Below are positions 1 to 7,474 of a DNA stretch of 14,667 nucleotides, one piece after another. A model generated the notes under the pieces. It made no database searches. It worked only from the letters and a program-made list of their open reading frames with translations, and was not told where the DNA came from. Both the position numbers and the translations under genes were made by a program. This DNA is from Pseudomonadota bacterium (lineage in GTDB: Bacteria; Pseudomonadota; Alphaproteobacteria; Sphingomonadales; Sphingomonadaceae). The first letter of the stretch is position 1. The number at the start of each line of letters is the position of its first letter. The stretch is from contig JARXKR010000030.1 of NCBI GenBank assembly GCA_030271565.1, forward strand, positions 1 through 14,667. Direction: 5' to 3'.

Positions 1-2
1 GC

Positions 3-329
3 CAGTTTGCGCAATTCGCCGGGATGGGCACCAAGAACATGGGGGCCAGGATCAGCCTGACCAGTGTGGTCAACCTGACCGGTCCTGGCCAGGCCATGGT
101 GCTCGACCAGATCGCGCTGGGCACCAATTCCACGATCAGCTTTGCCGGCAACACCAACGCCAATGGCAAGGGCGTGGGGCTGACCAAGGGCGGCAACGCC
201 GAACGCTATTCGATCACCACCAATTCGGGCATCTATCTGCTCAACATCGGCGGACGCTTGACCGTCAACGCCAACCAGGCGCCCGGGATTTACAACGGAT
301 CGATCACGGTTTCGGTGCAGTACCAGTAG
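3..329 (+). CDS. DUF4402 domain protein, C-terminal part (5' end outside window)
   Basis: The reading frame is open to the left edge, so this is the 3' end of a longer gene; the first in-window ATG at 24 is unlikely to be the real start. The visible part is rich in Gly, Asn and Thr. It ends with the typical DUF4402 pattern: a short Gly-Gly-x-Leu-Thr-Val strand, then Asn-Gln-Ala-Pro-Gly, then a final strand ending in Val-Gln-Tyr-Gln. DUF4402 proteins are exported beta-rich proteins, common in sphingomonads and sometimes near pilus-like assembly genes. No chaperone or usher is visible here. Family assignment is from the C-terminal pattern only; the function is unknown. Confidence 0.75.
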   Translation, partial: QFAQFAGMGTKNMGARISLTSVVNLTGPGQAMVLDQIALGTNSTISFAGNTNANGKGVGLTKGGNAERYSITTNSGIYLLNIGGRLTVNANQAPGIYNGSITVSVQYQ

Positions 330-366
330 GCTGGAACTCGCTCGGGCCCGGTGCTATTGCCCGGAC

Positions 367-600
367 ATGACCCAGCCGCCCGAAACGATCCTGACCGCCA
401 GCCACCGCGTAAGATGTGACGGCGCCAATGACATTCCCGGCGGGGCCGCACTGGGCCATCCGCGCGTCTGGCTCGAAATCGACGAGCATGGCTATGTCGA
501 TTGCGGCTACTGCGACCGGCGCTTCGTGCTCAAGGGCGGCCCGGCGGATGGGGCCGACCAGTCTGCACTCCACGACGTCTCCTCTGGTATGAGCTTCTAA
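367..600 (+). CDS. Zinc-finger domain protein, zf-CHCC (NDUFS6-like) family
   Basis: A 77-residue protein with the zf-CHCC arrangement: Cys17, His31 in GHPRVWLEID, then Cys46 and Cys49 in CGYCDRRFVL. These correspond to the Cys-His-Cys-Cys zinc ligands of the NDUFS6 subunit of mitochondrial complex I, and alphaproteobacteria carry short homologues. The role in bacteria is uncertain; an accessory role for NADH dehydrogenase is inferred from the mitochondrial relative. The tail after residue 57 is not part of the finger. No strong Shine-Dalgarno precedes the ATG. tldD begins 19 bp after the stop, so the two may be co-transcribed. Confidence 0.88.
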   Translation: MTQPPETILTASHRVRCDGANDIPGGAALGHPRVWLEIDEHGYVDCGYCDRRFVLKGGPADGADQSALHDVSSGMSF

Positions 601-619
601 AGCCCCTATATCCGGGCGG

Positions 620-2053
620 ATGACCACGCCCGATCCCCGTTCGCTGCTGTTTGCCCAGCTTGACCCCGCCCGCGCTGCGGTGCTGACCCGCGATGCACTG
701 GCGCGCTGCGACGATGGCGAGCTCTACCTCCAGTTCATCGCGTCGGAAATGTTCGTGTTCGACGACGGGCGGCTCAAGACCGCCGACTATTCGCGCGATG
801 CGGGCTTTGGCCTGCGCGGCGTCTCGGGCGAAATGACCGGGTTCGCCCATGCCAACGATATCAGCGAGGCCTCGATCCGCCGCGCCGCCGAGACCTTGCA
901 ATTGCTCGATCCCGCCAAGGCCCAGCCCGCGCCGCCGCCGCGCCAGAACAACCGCCACCTCTACACCGCCGCCTCACCGCTCGATGCCCTGGGGTTTGCC
1001 GAGAAAGTCGCGCTGCTCGAGACGATCGATGCCGCCGCGCGTGCGCGCGATCCGCGGGTCGCGCAAGTCAGCGTCAGTCTGGCCGCGAACTGGTCGGCGA
1101 TCGAGATCATCCGCGCCGACGGGTTCACCGCTGGCGACGTCCGGCCGATGGTCCGGCTCAACGTCAGCATTGTCGCCGAGGCGAACGGCCGCCGCGAAAC
1201 CGGCAGCTTCGGGATCGGCGGACGGCGGCTGTACGATGACCTGTTCGAGCCCGCGACCTGGAACCGGGCGATCGACCATGCACTGGCGCAGGCGCTGACC
1301 AACCTCGAAAGCGTCGATGCCCCGGCCGGCGAAATGACCGTGCTGGTCGGCCCCGGCTGGCCCGGCATACTGCTCCACGAAGCAGTCGGTCACGGGCTCG
1401 AAGGCGATTTCAACCGCAAGGGCACCAGCGCGTTCTCGGGCCGGATTGGCGAGCGGGTCGGCGCGCCGGGGGTGACCGTGGTCGATGACGGGACGCTGCT
1501 CGGCGTGGGCGGGCAGGGCCGCCGCGGTTCGCTCTCGATCGATGACGAAGGCACGCCGAGCCAGGAGAACGTGCTGATCGAGGACGGGATCCTCAAGGGC
1601 TATATGCAGGACCGGCTCAACGCCCGGCTGATGGGCGTCCCCGCCACCGGCAACGGGCGGCGCGAAAACTATGCCAGCACCCCGATGCCGCGCATGACCA
1701 ACACTTTCATGCGCGCCGGGCACGACAACCCGGCCGAGCTGCTTGGCCGCGTCAAAAAAGGCATTTTCGCCAAGAGCTTCGGCGGCGGTCAAGTCGATAT
1801 CGTCTCGGGCAAATTCGTGTTCAGTTGCACCGAGGCCTACAAGATCGAGGGCGGCAAATTGGGCGCGCCGATCAAAGGCGCGACGCTGATCGGTGACGGG
1901 CCGACCGTGCTGACCCGGGTGATCGGGATCGGCAATGATTTCGCGCTCGACGAGGGTGTCGGGATCTGCGGCAAGGGTGGGCAAAGCGTGCCGGCCGGGG
2001 TCGGGCAACCGACCCTGCTGATCGACGGATTGACTGTCGGCGGGACGGCCTGA
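620..2053 (+). CDS. tldD: Metalloprotease TldD
   Basis: A full-length TldD of 477 residues (E. coli TldD is 481). The zinc site is visible as HEAVGH at 253-258: His253 and His258 bind zinc and Glu254 is the catalytic base. The family's cysteine ligand corresponds to Cys450, in GICGKGGQSVPAGVGQPT. The C-terminus ends in GGTA as in E. coli. TldD pairs with TldE (PmbA) to form a cytoplasmic protease that degrades unfolded peptides, removes leader peptides from modified peptides such as microcin B17, and supports CcdA antitoxin turnover. No tldE lies in this window. The ATG follows the zinc-finger gene by 19 bp, with only a weak G-rich ribosome site. Confidence 0.96.
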   Translation: MTTPDPRSLLFAQLDPARAAVLTRDALARCDDGELYLQFIASEMFVFDDGRLKTADYSRDAGFGLRGVSGEMTGFAHANDISEASIRRAAETLQLLDPAKAQPAPPPRQNNRHLYTAASPLDALGFAEKVALLETIDAAARARDPRVAQVSVSLAANWSAIEIIRADGFTAGDVRPMVRLNVSIVAEANGRRETGSFGIGGRRLYDDLFEPATWNRAIDHALAQALTNLESVDAPAGEMTVLVGPGWPGILLHEAVGHGLEGDFNRKGTSAFSGRIGERVGAPGVTVVDDGTLLGVGGQGRRGSLSIDDEGTPSQENVLIEDGILKGYMQDRLNARLMGVPATGNGRRENYASTPMPRMTNTFMRAGHDNPAELLGRVKKGIFAKSFGGGQVDIVSGKFVFSCTEAYKIEGGKLGAPIKGATLIGDGPTVLTRVIGIGNDFALDEGVGICGKGGQSVPAGVGQPTLLIDGLTVGGTA

Positions 2054-2119
2054 TTTTTCAGGCCCGGTTCAGCAAAAGGCTGTTATGATCGCGGTCTCAT
2101 TATTGTTGGAGTCGATCTC

Positions 2120-2521
2120 ATGCGCACTCTCGCTATCGCGCTCATTACCGCCGCAGCCTTGCTGACCGGCCCGGCGCTCGACGCACGGCCCCGCCTGACC
2201 CCGCAGCAGCAGCTCGACAAGTTGCTCGACGGCCGCGTTGCGGGACGGCCTACGTCCTGCATTTCGAATTTCGACACGCGCGAAATGCAAGTGCTCGACA
2301 AGACCGCGATCGTTTACGGGTGGGGCAATACGATCTGGGTCAACGTGCCGCGCAATGCGCAGGACCTTGACGACGATAACATCCTGGTCACGCACACCTC
2401 TGGCAGCCAGCTGTGCAGCCTCGATATCGTGACCACGCTCGACCGGACCGGCGGCTTCTTCAACGGCTCGGTCAGCCTGGGTGAATTTGTCCCCTATCGC
2501 CGGATCGCCAAAGCGGATTGA
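2120..2521 (+). CDS. Small exported protein of unknown function (DUF6491-like)
   Basis: A 133-residue protein with an N-terminal signal peptide: Arg2, a hydrophobic core at 4-16, and likely cleavage after Ala22 (Leu-Asp-Ala). The mature part has two cysteines, Cys47 (in TSCISNF) and Cys99 (in SQLCSL), which could form a disulfide after export. The layout (CIS near the start, an 'IVYGWGNTIWVNV' strand, a late cysteine) resembles DUF6491-type periplasmic proteins of sphingomonads and xanthomonads; this is recalled similarity, not a search result. The start is supported by GGAG at 2108-2111. A TATGAT at 2084-2089 could be a -10 box, without a good -35. A strong terminator follows. Confidence 0.75.
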   Translation: MRTLAIALITAAALLTGPALDARPRLTPQQQLDKLLDGRVAGRPTSCISNFDTREMQVLDKTAIVYGWGNTIWVNVPRNAQDLDDDNILVTHTSGSQLCSLDIVTTLDRTGGFFNGSVSLGEFVPYRRIAKAD

Positions 2522-2541
2522 CCCCTCGGCATTGCAATTGA

Positions 2542-2580
2542 AAACGCCGTCCGGAGCGATCCGGGCGGCGTTTCTGTTTG
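2542..2580 (+). terminator. Intrinsic terminator after the small exported protein
   Basis: A 13-bp stem pairs 2542-2554 (AAACGCCGTCCGG) with 2561-2573 (CCGGGCGGCGTTT), with one G-T wobble and a 6-base loop (AGCGAT). A T-rich tract (tttctgttt) follows. It lies 20 bp after the stop at 2521 and separates the tldD region from the P450 unit. Confidence 0.88.
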
Positions 2581-2594
2581 GGACATTGCGCAGC

Positions 2595-2635
2595 TTGACT
2601 CTCGCACCGGCCCGTTTAGGGCAATTCCCCTAAAC
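2595..2635 (+). promoter_or_regulatory. Candidate operator/promoter of the P450-TetR unit
   Basis: A perfect inverted repeat, GTTTAGGG (2614-2621), six bases, CCCTAAAC (2628-2635), ends 28 bp before the P450 start codon. TTGACT at 2595-2600 could serve as a -35 box; the expected -10 position then falls inside the dyad, although no good -10 sequence is seen there. This placement suits a repressor operator. The TetR-family regulator overlapping the P450 gene is the obvious candidate ligand. Half-sites and positions are directly seen; the regulator link is inferred. Confidence 0.6.
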
Positions 2636-2663
2636 AGATTCCATAGAGGAACGGGAGAGAACC

Positions 2664-3917
2664 ATGGCCACTGCCGCCACGCTGGACCGCACTGCTTCGC
2701 CAATCGCGCCGATCGATGTTTCCGAAGCGGTCTTGTATGCCGAAGACCGCTGGCAGGAACCCTTCCGCAAGCTCCGCGCCGAGGCACCGATCCAGTATGT
2801 GCCGGATTCGAAGTTCGGCCCCTATTGGTCGGTCAGCACCTACAAGCCGATCATACAGATCGAGGCGCTGCCCAAGCTGTTCTCCTCATCGTACGAATAC
2901 GGCGGGATTACCGTCGCCTTTCTGGTCGACAAGCTGCTTGAGGGCGAGTTTCGCATGCCGATGTTCATCGCCATGGATCCGCCGCAGCACACCGGCCAGC
3001 GCCGGACCATCGCCCCGGCGTTCGGGCCGAGCGAAGTTGCGGCGATGCGCGATGAAGTGCGGAAAAGCACCGGCGAATTACTCGACAGTCTGCCGGTTGG
3101 CGAAGCGTTCGACTGGGTTGAACGGGTGTCGATCGAACTCACCACCGACATGCTCGCACGGTTGTTCGATTTCCCCTGGGAAGAGCGCCACAACCTCACC
3201 CGCTGGTCGGATACGCTGGGCGATGTCGAGCTGCTCCATTCCCCCGGCGGCATGGAAAAGCGCAACGCCGATGCCTACGAAATGGGCGCAGCCTTCACCC
3301 AGTTGTGGCAAAGCAAGATCGGCAAGGAAGGCGGCAGCGACCTCATTTCGATCATGCTGCGCTCGGACGCGATGAAGGAAATGAGCGAGGCCGAATTCAT
3401 CGGCAACATGATCCTGCTGATCGTCGGCGGCAACGATACCACGCGCAATTCGATGTCGGGCTTTGTCTATGGCCTCGATCAGTTCCCCGCAGAACGCGCC
3501 AAGCTTGAGGCCAATCCCGCGCTGATCCCCAACGCGGTCAGCGAGCTGATCCGGTGGCAGACCCCGCTCGCCCACATGCGCCGCACCGTGCTCGAAGATA
3601 CCGAAGTCGATGGGGTGCACATGAAAAAGGGCGACAAGGTGGTGCTGTGGTACCTTTCGGCCAATCGCGACGAGAGCGTGTTCGAAGACGGTGACAGCAT
3701 CCGGGTCGAGCGCGAGAATGCTCGTCGCCATCTTTCCTTCGGCTACGGTATTCACCGCTGCGTCGGCGCGCGTGTGGCCGAACTGCAGCTGACGACCTTG
3801 CTTGAAGAAATGGGCAAACGCCGGCTGCGCGCCAATGTCCTGGCCGAACCGAGCCGGGTCGCGGCAAGCTTCGTCCACGGCTACAAGTCGCTGCAGGTCG
3901 AACTCTCGCACTACTGA
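2664..3917 (+). CDS. Cytochrome P450, CYP153-like (terminal hydroxylase type)
   Basis: A complete 417-residue soluble bacterial P450. The I-helix oxygen-binding motif is GGNDTT at 255-260, the K-helix ExxR is Glu294-Arg297, and the heme loop is FGYGIHRCVG at 359-368 with Cys366 as the heme thiolate. Several stretches match my recollection of CYP153 proteins: MFIAMDPPQH, FDWVERVSIELTTDMLARLFDFPWE, LIVGGNDTTRNSMSG and the HMRRT segment after ExxR. CYP153 enzymes hydroxylate terminal carbons of alkanes, fatty acids or terpenes, taking electrons from a ferredoxin and ferredoxin reductase; neither partner is in this window. The start is supported by GGGAGAG at 2653-2659. The stop overlaps the following regulator start by one base. 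The substrate cannot be read from sequence. Confidence 0.92.
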   Translation: MATAATLDRTASPIAPIDVSEAVLYAEDRWQEPFRKLRAEAPIQYVPDSKFGPYWSVSTYKPIIQIEALPKLFSSSYEYGGITVAFLVDKLLEGEFRMPMFIAMDPPQHTGQRRTIAPAFGPSEVAAMRDEVRKSTGELLDSLPVGEAFDWVERVSIELTTDMLARLFDFPWEERHNLTRWSDTLGDVELLHSPGGMEKRNADAYEMGAAFTQLWQSKIGKEGGSDLISIMLRSDAMKEMSEAEFIGNMILLIVGGNDTTRNSMSGFVYGLDQFPAERAKLEANPALIPNAVSELIRWQTPLAHMRRTVLEDTEVDGVHMKKGDKVVLWYLSANRDESVFEDGDSIRVERENARRHLSFGYGIHRCVGARVAELQLTTLLEEMGKRRLRANVLAEPSRVAASFVHGYKSLQVELSHY

Positions 3918-4567
3918 TGAAGGCCCCGCTCAAGACCAGGGAACGGATCGCCGAAACCGCCCGGGTCCTGTTCAACGAACAGGGCTACGGCGCGGTGAGC
4001 ACGGCGGCGGTGGCGGCGGCATGCGGGATCGCCGAGGGCAACCTGTGGTACCACTACAAGACCCGCCGGACGCTGCTCGACGCGATCGGTGAGCGCTTTG
4101 CGCTGGCGATTGAGGCGCGGCTGGCGCTCCGCCCGGCGAACGACCCGGTCGGCGATTATGCCGCGATGGTCGGCGCGTTGATGGCCGAATTCCGCGACTT
4201 CCGCTTCCTCTACCGCGATCAACAGAGCTACGGTGAACACGCCGAGGTCGTCGGGATCAACGCGCCGGGCTGGACCGAACGGACTTTTGACCAGCTCGAA
4301 CTCTACCTCGCCGCGCTGGTCGAAGCGGAGCAGCTTGACTGGCCGCGCGAACGGCTGCGCGACCTTGCGGTCAACGCCACGATCATCCTGCGTTACGGGC
4401 TCGAACACTACCGCGAGATGGGCGAGGCGACCGGGAGCGGAACCGGCTCGGTCCAGCGCACCCTGCGCCGTCATCTGACGCTGTTCGAGCACCGGCTGGT
4501 GCCCGCTGCGGCGCGGCGGCTTCATGCCGCAATCGCGCAGATCGAGGCTACGCCGCTCGCCGCTTGA
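3917..4567 (+). CDS. TetR/AcrR-family transcriptional regulator
   Basis: A 216-residue one-component regulator. The N-terminal helix-turn-helix spans about residues 27-48 (STAAVAAACGIAEGNLWYHY), with the TetR signature KTRERI at the start and a following KTRRTLLDAI helix. The rest is an all-helical ligand-binding domain of no recognisable specificity. Its ATG overlaps the P450 stop (TGATG at 3915-3919), so translation is probably coupled to the P450. The likely role is local control of the P450 promoter, with the inverted repeat at 2614-2635 as candidate operator. It could instead regulate distant genes. Confidence 0.92.
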   Translation: MKAPLKTRERIAETARVLFNEQGYGAVSTAAVAAACGIAEGNLWYHYKTRRTLLDAIGERFALAIEARLALRPANDPVGDYAAMVGALMAEFRDFRFLYRDQQSYGEHAEVVGINAPGWTERTFDQLELYLAALVEAEQLDWPRERLRDLAVNATIILRYGLEHYREMGEATGSGTGSVQRTLRRHLTLFEHRLVPAAARRLHAAIAQIEATPLAA

Positions 4568-4614
4568 GTGTTATGCGGCCGCAAGACCGCACTTCAATTG
4601 CAAGGATTCCGTAG

Positions 4615-5580
4615 ATGACCACTGCCCAGGCTCCGATCGATTCGCCGTTCGGCTACCGCTCGACTGCGCGTGAGGTGATTGCCGGGATTGACCTTGCCGG
4701 TCAGACCGCACTTGTCACCGGCGGCTATTCCGGCCTCGGCACCGAGACGGTGCGCGCGCTGGCCGGGGCCGGAGCACACGTTATCGTCGGCGCGCGGCGG
4801 CCCGATGCCGCGCTCAGCGATCTGGCCGGGATCGACGGCCATATCAGCGTGCTGCCGCTGGACTTGTCGGACCCGGCTTCGATCGACAGTTTTGCTGAAA
4901 GTGTTGGCGGGGTAACCGACAAGATCGATATTCTGATCAACAACGCCGCAGTCATGGCCAATCCGCTCACCCGCGACGCGCGCGGTTATGAAAGCCAATT
5001 CGCGACCAACCATTTGGGGCATTTCCAGCTGACCGCGCGGCTGTGGCCGCTGCTCGCCAACAGCGGCCGCGCCCGGGTGGTTTCAGTCTCTTCAATCGGA
5101 CACCGGCTTGGCGGGCTGGAACTTGACGACATCAACTTCGAACACCGCGCATACGACAAGTGGCTGGCCTATGGTCAGGCCAAGTCGGCCAACGCCCTGT
5201 TCGCGCTCGAACTTGACCGGCTCGGGCAGAGTGCGGGCGTGCGCGCCTTTGCGGTCCATCCCGGCGGCATCGTCACCCCGTTGCAGCGCCATCTGACCCA
5301 GGAAGAGCAAATCGCGATGGGCTGGATCGATGCCGAGGGCAACGTCAACGAACGCTTCAAATCGACCGAGGAAGGGGCCTCGACCAGCGTCTGGACGGCA
5401 ACCTCGCCGCTGCTCGAAGGCATGGGCGGGGTCTATTGCGAGGACTGCAATATCGGCGCGATGGCGGGACCCGAAACGGCACGCTTCGGCGGGGTCCAGC
5501 CGCATATCCGGGACGAAGCGCTGGCTCGCGCGCTGTGGGCTAAGTCTGAAGAGATGACCGAGGTGCGGTTCCGCCCGTGA
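4615..5580 (+). CDS. Short-chain dehydrogenase/reductase (SDR), retinol-dehydrogenase-like
   Basis: A 321-residue classical SDR with a long C-terminal region. The cofactor motif is TGGYSGLG at 35-42, and Arg61-Arg62 after the second strand suggest a preference for NADP(H). NNAA is at 109-112 and Asn132 matches the structural Asn. The active site is Ser159/Ser160 with Tyr186-x-x-x-Lys190 (YGQAK). The overall pattern resembles the retinol dehydrogenase / WWOX / protochlorophyllide-reductase branch. The start is backed by AAGGA at 4602-4606. The gene follows the TetR stop by 47 bp with no clear terminator, so it may be read with the P450 unit. An alcohol-oxidising step on the P450 product is plausible but inferred. 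Confidence 0.9.
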   Translation: MTTAQAPIDSPFGYRSTAREVIAGIDLAGQTALVTGGYSGLGTETVRALAGAGAHVIVGARRPDAALSDLAGIDGHISVLPLDLSDPASIDSFAESVGGVTDKIDILINNAAVMANPLTRDARGYESQFATNHLGHFQLTARLWPLLANSGRARVVSVSSIGHRLGGLELDDINFEHRAYDKWLAYGQAKSANALFALELDRLGQSAGVRAFAVHPGGIVTPLQRHLTQEEQIAMGWIDAEGNVNERFKSTEEGASTSVWTATSPLLEGMGGVYCEDCNIGAMAGPETARFGGVQPHIRDEALARALWAKSEEMTEVRFRP

Positions 5581-5587
5581 CGCGCGG

Positions 5588-6835
5588 CTAGTCGATAACC
5601 TGTTCGATCTTGGGGATGACCCGCGCCCACCATAACGCACCCAGCGCCGGCACCGCTGCGGTGATCGCGAAGGCATAGCCGTAGCCGCCCAGGTGGTCGA
5701 CCATCAGCCCTGTCAGGATCGGGCCGATGATCCCGGCGCCGTTGCCGATCGCGTTTTGCACCCCGATCCATCCCCCCGCCGCGCGCGGTCCGGCAAAGAT
5801 CTGGCCGATCGCGAACAGGTTGGTCGAGGTCAGCCCCGAAGCGATCCCGGCGAGCATCAACACCGCGCCGAGCTGGTACGGCCCATCGGTAAAGTAAACG
5901 CAGGCCAGCGCCACGCTGGCGAGCGACTGGCCGACCACCATCAACCGGCGCCGTACCTTGCCCTCGTCAGCCCCGCCGCTGACCCAGTGGTCTGACACCC
6001 GGCCCATGACTAGCGCGACCACCCCTTGGGTGGCGAAGCCCAGCGAGGTCAGCACGGTCATGTCGGCAATCGAATAGCCTCGGGTCTTGACCAGGAACAG
6101 CGGCAGCCAGGTCAGCAGGAAGTAGAACCCGTAATTGGTCGCAAAGTGGCCGACCCCCATCAGCCATACTGCCTTCTGGTCCATGATCTGCGACAGTGGC
6201 ACCGGCGCGGTCACCGGCACAGCGACGTTTTGAGTGCGCAGCGGGGCGGAGACGAGGTGCCACGGCAGCAGCCAAAGCAAGGTCACCCCGCCAAAGATCC
6301 AGAAGATCGGGCGCCAGCCGGCTTCGAGCAGGATCATGCCGCCCGCCAGAGTGCCCACCGCCGGGCCAAACGCGAGCGCAGCCGCCACCGCCGCATTGGC
6401 GCTGCCGCGGTGTGCTGCAGGAACCTCGGCGGCAAAAATCTTCGAACTGCCAGGGAAGGCGATGCTTTCGCCCAGCCCGAGGATCAGGCGCAGCGCGATC
6501 AGCATTCCGATCCCCTGGACGAAGCCGGTCAGCGCGGTCGCGACTGCCCACAGGGCGACCCCGGCAGCGAACATGCGGTAAACACAGAACCGGTCGCACA
6601 GCCAGCCGACCACCAGGCACAAAGGCGCATAGACCCAGAAGAATGCCGACACCGCAAAGCCGAACCCGGTCGCCGACAGGCCGAGTTCCTGCTTCATCAG
6701 CGGCGCCGCCACCCCGATCGCGCCGCGGTCGACATAGTTGAGCAGCACCGACAGCGCGAGCAGCGCGACCACGAGTGTGATCCGCATATTGGATGCCCGC
6801 AGCTTGCCTGCCGGACCCATCGCCGCTGTCGCCAT
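5588..6835 (-). CDS. MFS transporter, ACS-like (anion:cation symporter) family, copy 1
   Basis: A 415-residue inner-membrane transporter with about 12 hydrophobic segments. Diagnostic positions are LLNYVDRG (Asp36-Arg37) in the first membrane helix, the motif-A loop GWLCDR at 77-82, and RLILGLGES at 116-124. This pattern matches the anion:cation symporter branch, which takes up organic acids such as hexuronates and glucarate; the substrate here is unknown. The frame stays open far upstream, but the ATG at 6835 is preferred: it is preceded on the - strand by GGGAAGAGAG and the protein is then of family length. It converges on the SDR gene with a 7-bp gap and diverges from the asparaginase-like gene, 69 bp away. 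Confidence 0.9.
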   Translation of the reverse strand: MATAAMGPAGKLRASNMRITLVVALLALSVLLNYVDRGAIGVAAPLMKQELGLSATGFGFAVSAFFWVYAPLCLVVGWLCDRFCVYRMFAAGVALWAVATALTGFVQGIGMLIALRLILGLGESIAFPGSSKIFAAEVPAAHRGSANAAVAAALAFGPAVGTLAGGMILLEAGWRPIFWIFGGVTLLWLLPWHLVSAPLRTQNVAVPVTAPVPLSQIMDQKAVWLMGVGHFATNYGFYFLLTWLPLFLVKTRGYSIADMTVLTSLGFATQGVVALVMGRVSDHWVSGGADEGKVRRRLMVVGQSLASVALACVYFTDGPYQLGAVLMLAGIASGLTSTNLFAIGQIFAGPRAAGGWIGVQNAIGNGAGIIGPILTGLMVDHLGGYGYAFAITAAVPALGALWWARVIPKIEQVID

Positions 6836-6904
6836 GGTCTCTCTTCCCTCGCGCGCCCGACGTGAAGCTAGCATGGAAGCGAAGCGTTCGGCTATGGCCG
6901 CACG

Positions 6905-7402
6905 ATGGACAGTCAGGCAATCCTCGTGCTCACCACCGGCGGCACGATCGACAAGAACTATTTCGACGCGCTGAGCGAATACCAGGTGGTCGATTCGGGC
7001 ATCCCCGCGCTGCTGAAAGAGGCTCGCGTCGCGCTGCCGTTCCGGATCGAGGAAGTATGCCGCAAGGACAGCCTCGAGCTGACCGATGAGGACCGCGCCG
7101 ATATCGCGCGGCGAGTGGCGGAGGCTGCCGAAGCGCGGATTGTCATAACGCATGGCACCGATACGATGACCGAAACCGCCAAGACGCTTGCAGGAATGCA
7201 GGGCAAAACCGTGGTCCTGACCGGCGCGCTCAGCCCCGCGCGCTTCGCCGAAACCGACGCGCCGTTCAACCTCGGCATGGCCTTCGCCATTGCCCAGGTC
7301 GCCCCGCCGGGGGTCTATATCGCGATGAGCGGGCAGGTGTTCGACGGGCTGCGGGTGCGCAAGGATCGCGCAGGTGGACGGTTTGTGGCGGTGGAGGACT
7401 AA
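6905..7402 (+). CDS. Single-domain asparaginase-like protein
   Basis: A 165-residue protein matching only the N-terminal catalytic domain of bacterial-type L-asparaginases, which are normally about 330 residues. TTGGTI at 10-15 places Thr14 where the E. coli AnsB nucleophile Thr12 lies. HGTDTM at 83-88 supplies the second Thr-Asp pair (Thr85, Asp86). Lys153 in DGLRVRKD matches AnsB Lys162. The C-terminal domain is absent, and the next gene follows with no remnant of it. The catalytic set looks intact, so it could hydrolyse asparagine or another amide, perhaps as an oligomer; activity is not certain. The ribosome site is weak. It lies between two paralogous MFS transporters. Confidence 0.82.
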   Translation: MDSQAILVLTTGGTIDKNYFDALSEYQVVDSGIPALLKEARVALPFRIEEVCRKDSLELTDEDRADIARRVAEAAEARIVITHGTDTMTETAKTLAGMQGKTVVLTGALSPARFAETDAPFNLGMAFAIAQVAPPGVYIAMSGQVFDGLRVRKDRAGGRFVAVED

Positions 7403-7474
7403 CGCGCAATCGCTTGGCATTCGCGGACTTGAGGTTAAGCCTTGGCTCGGGCGAGCACAGGGGGTTATTTGAGC

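Noticed and set aside
974..2008. A 344-codon open frame antisense to tldD
   Set aside because: It lies wholly within a convincing tldD gene and has only low-complexity, Asp/Arg-rich composition typical of antisense frames in high-GC DNA.
3078..3911. A 277-codon open frame antisense to the P450 gene
   Set aside because: It shadows the P450 frame, shows no recognisable domain and has no ribosome site.
4574..4591. A palindromic TGCGGCCGCA with a nearby CCGCA arm between the TetR and SDR genes, considered as a terminator
   Set aside because: The alternative stems are only five base pairs and no T tract follows, so termination is not supported; the palindrome itself may be chance in GC-rich DNA.
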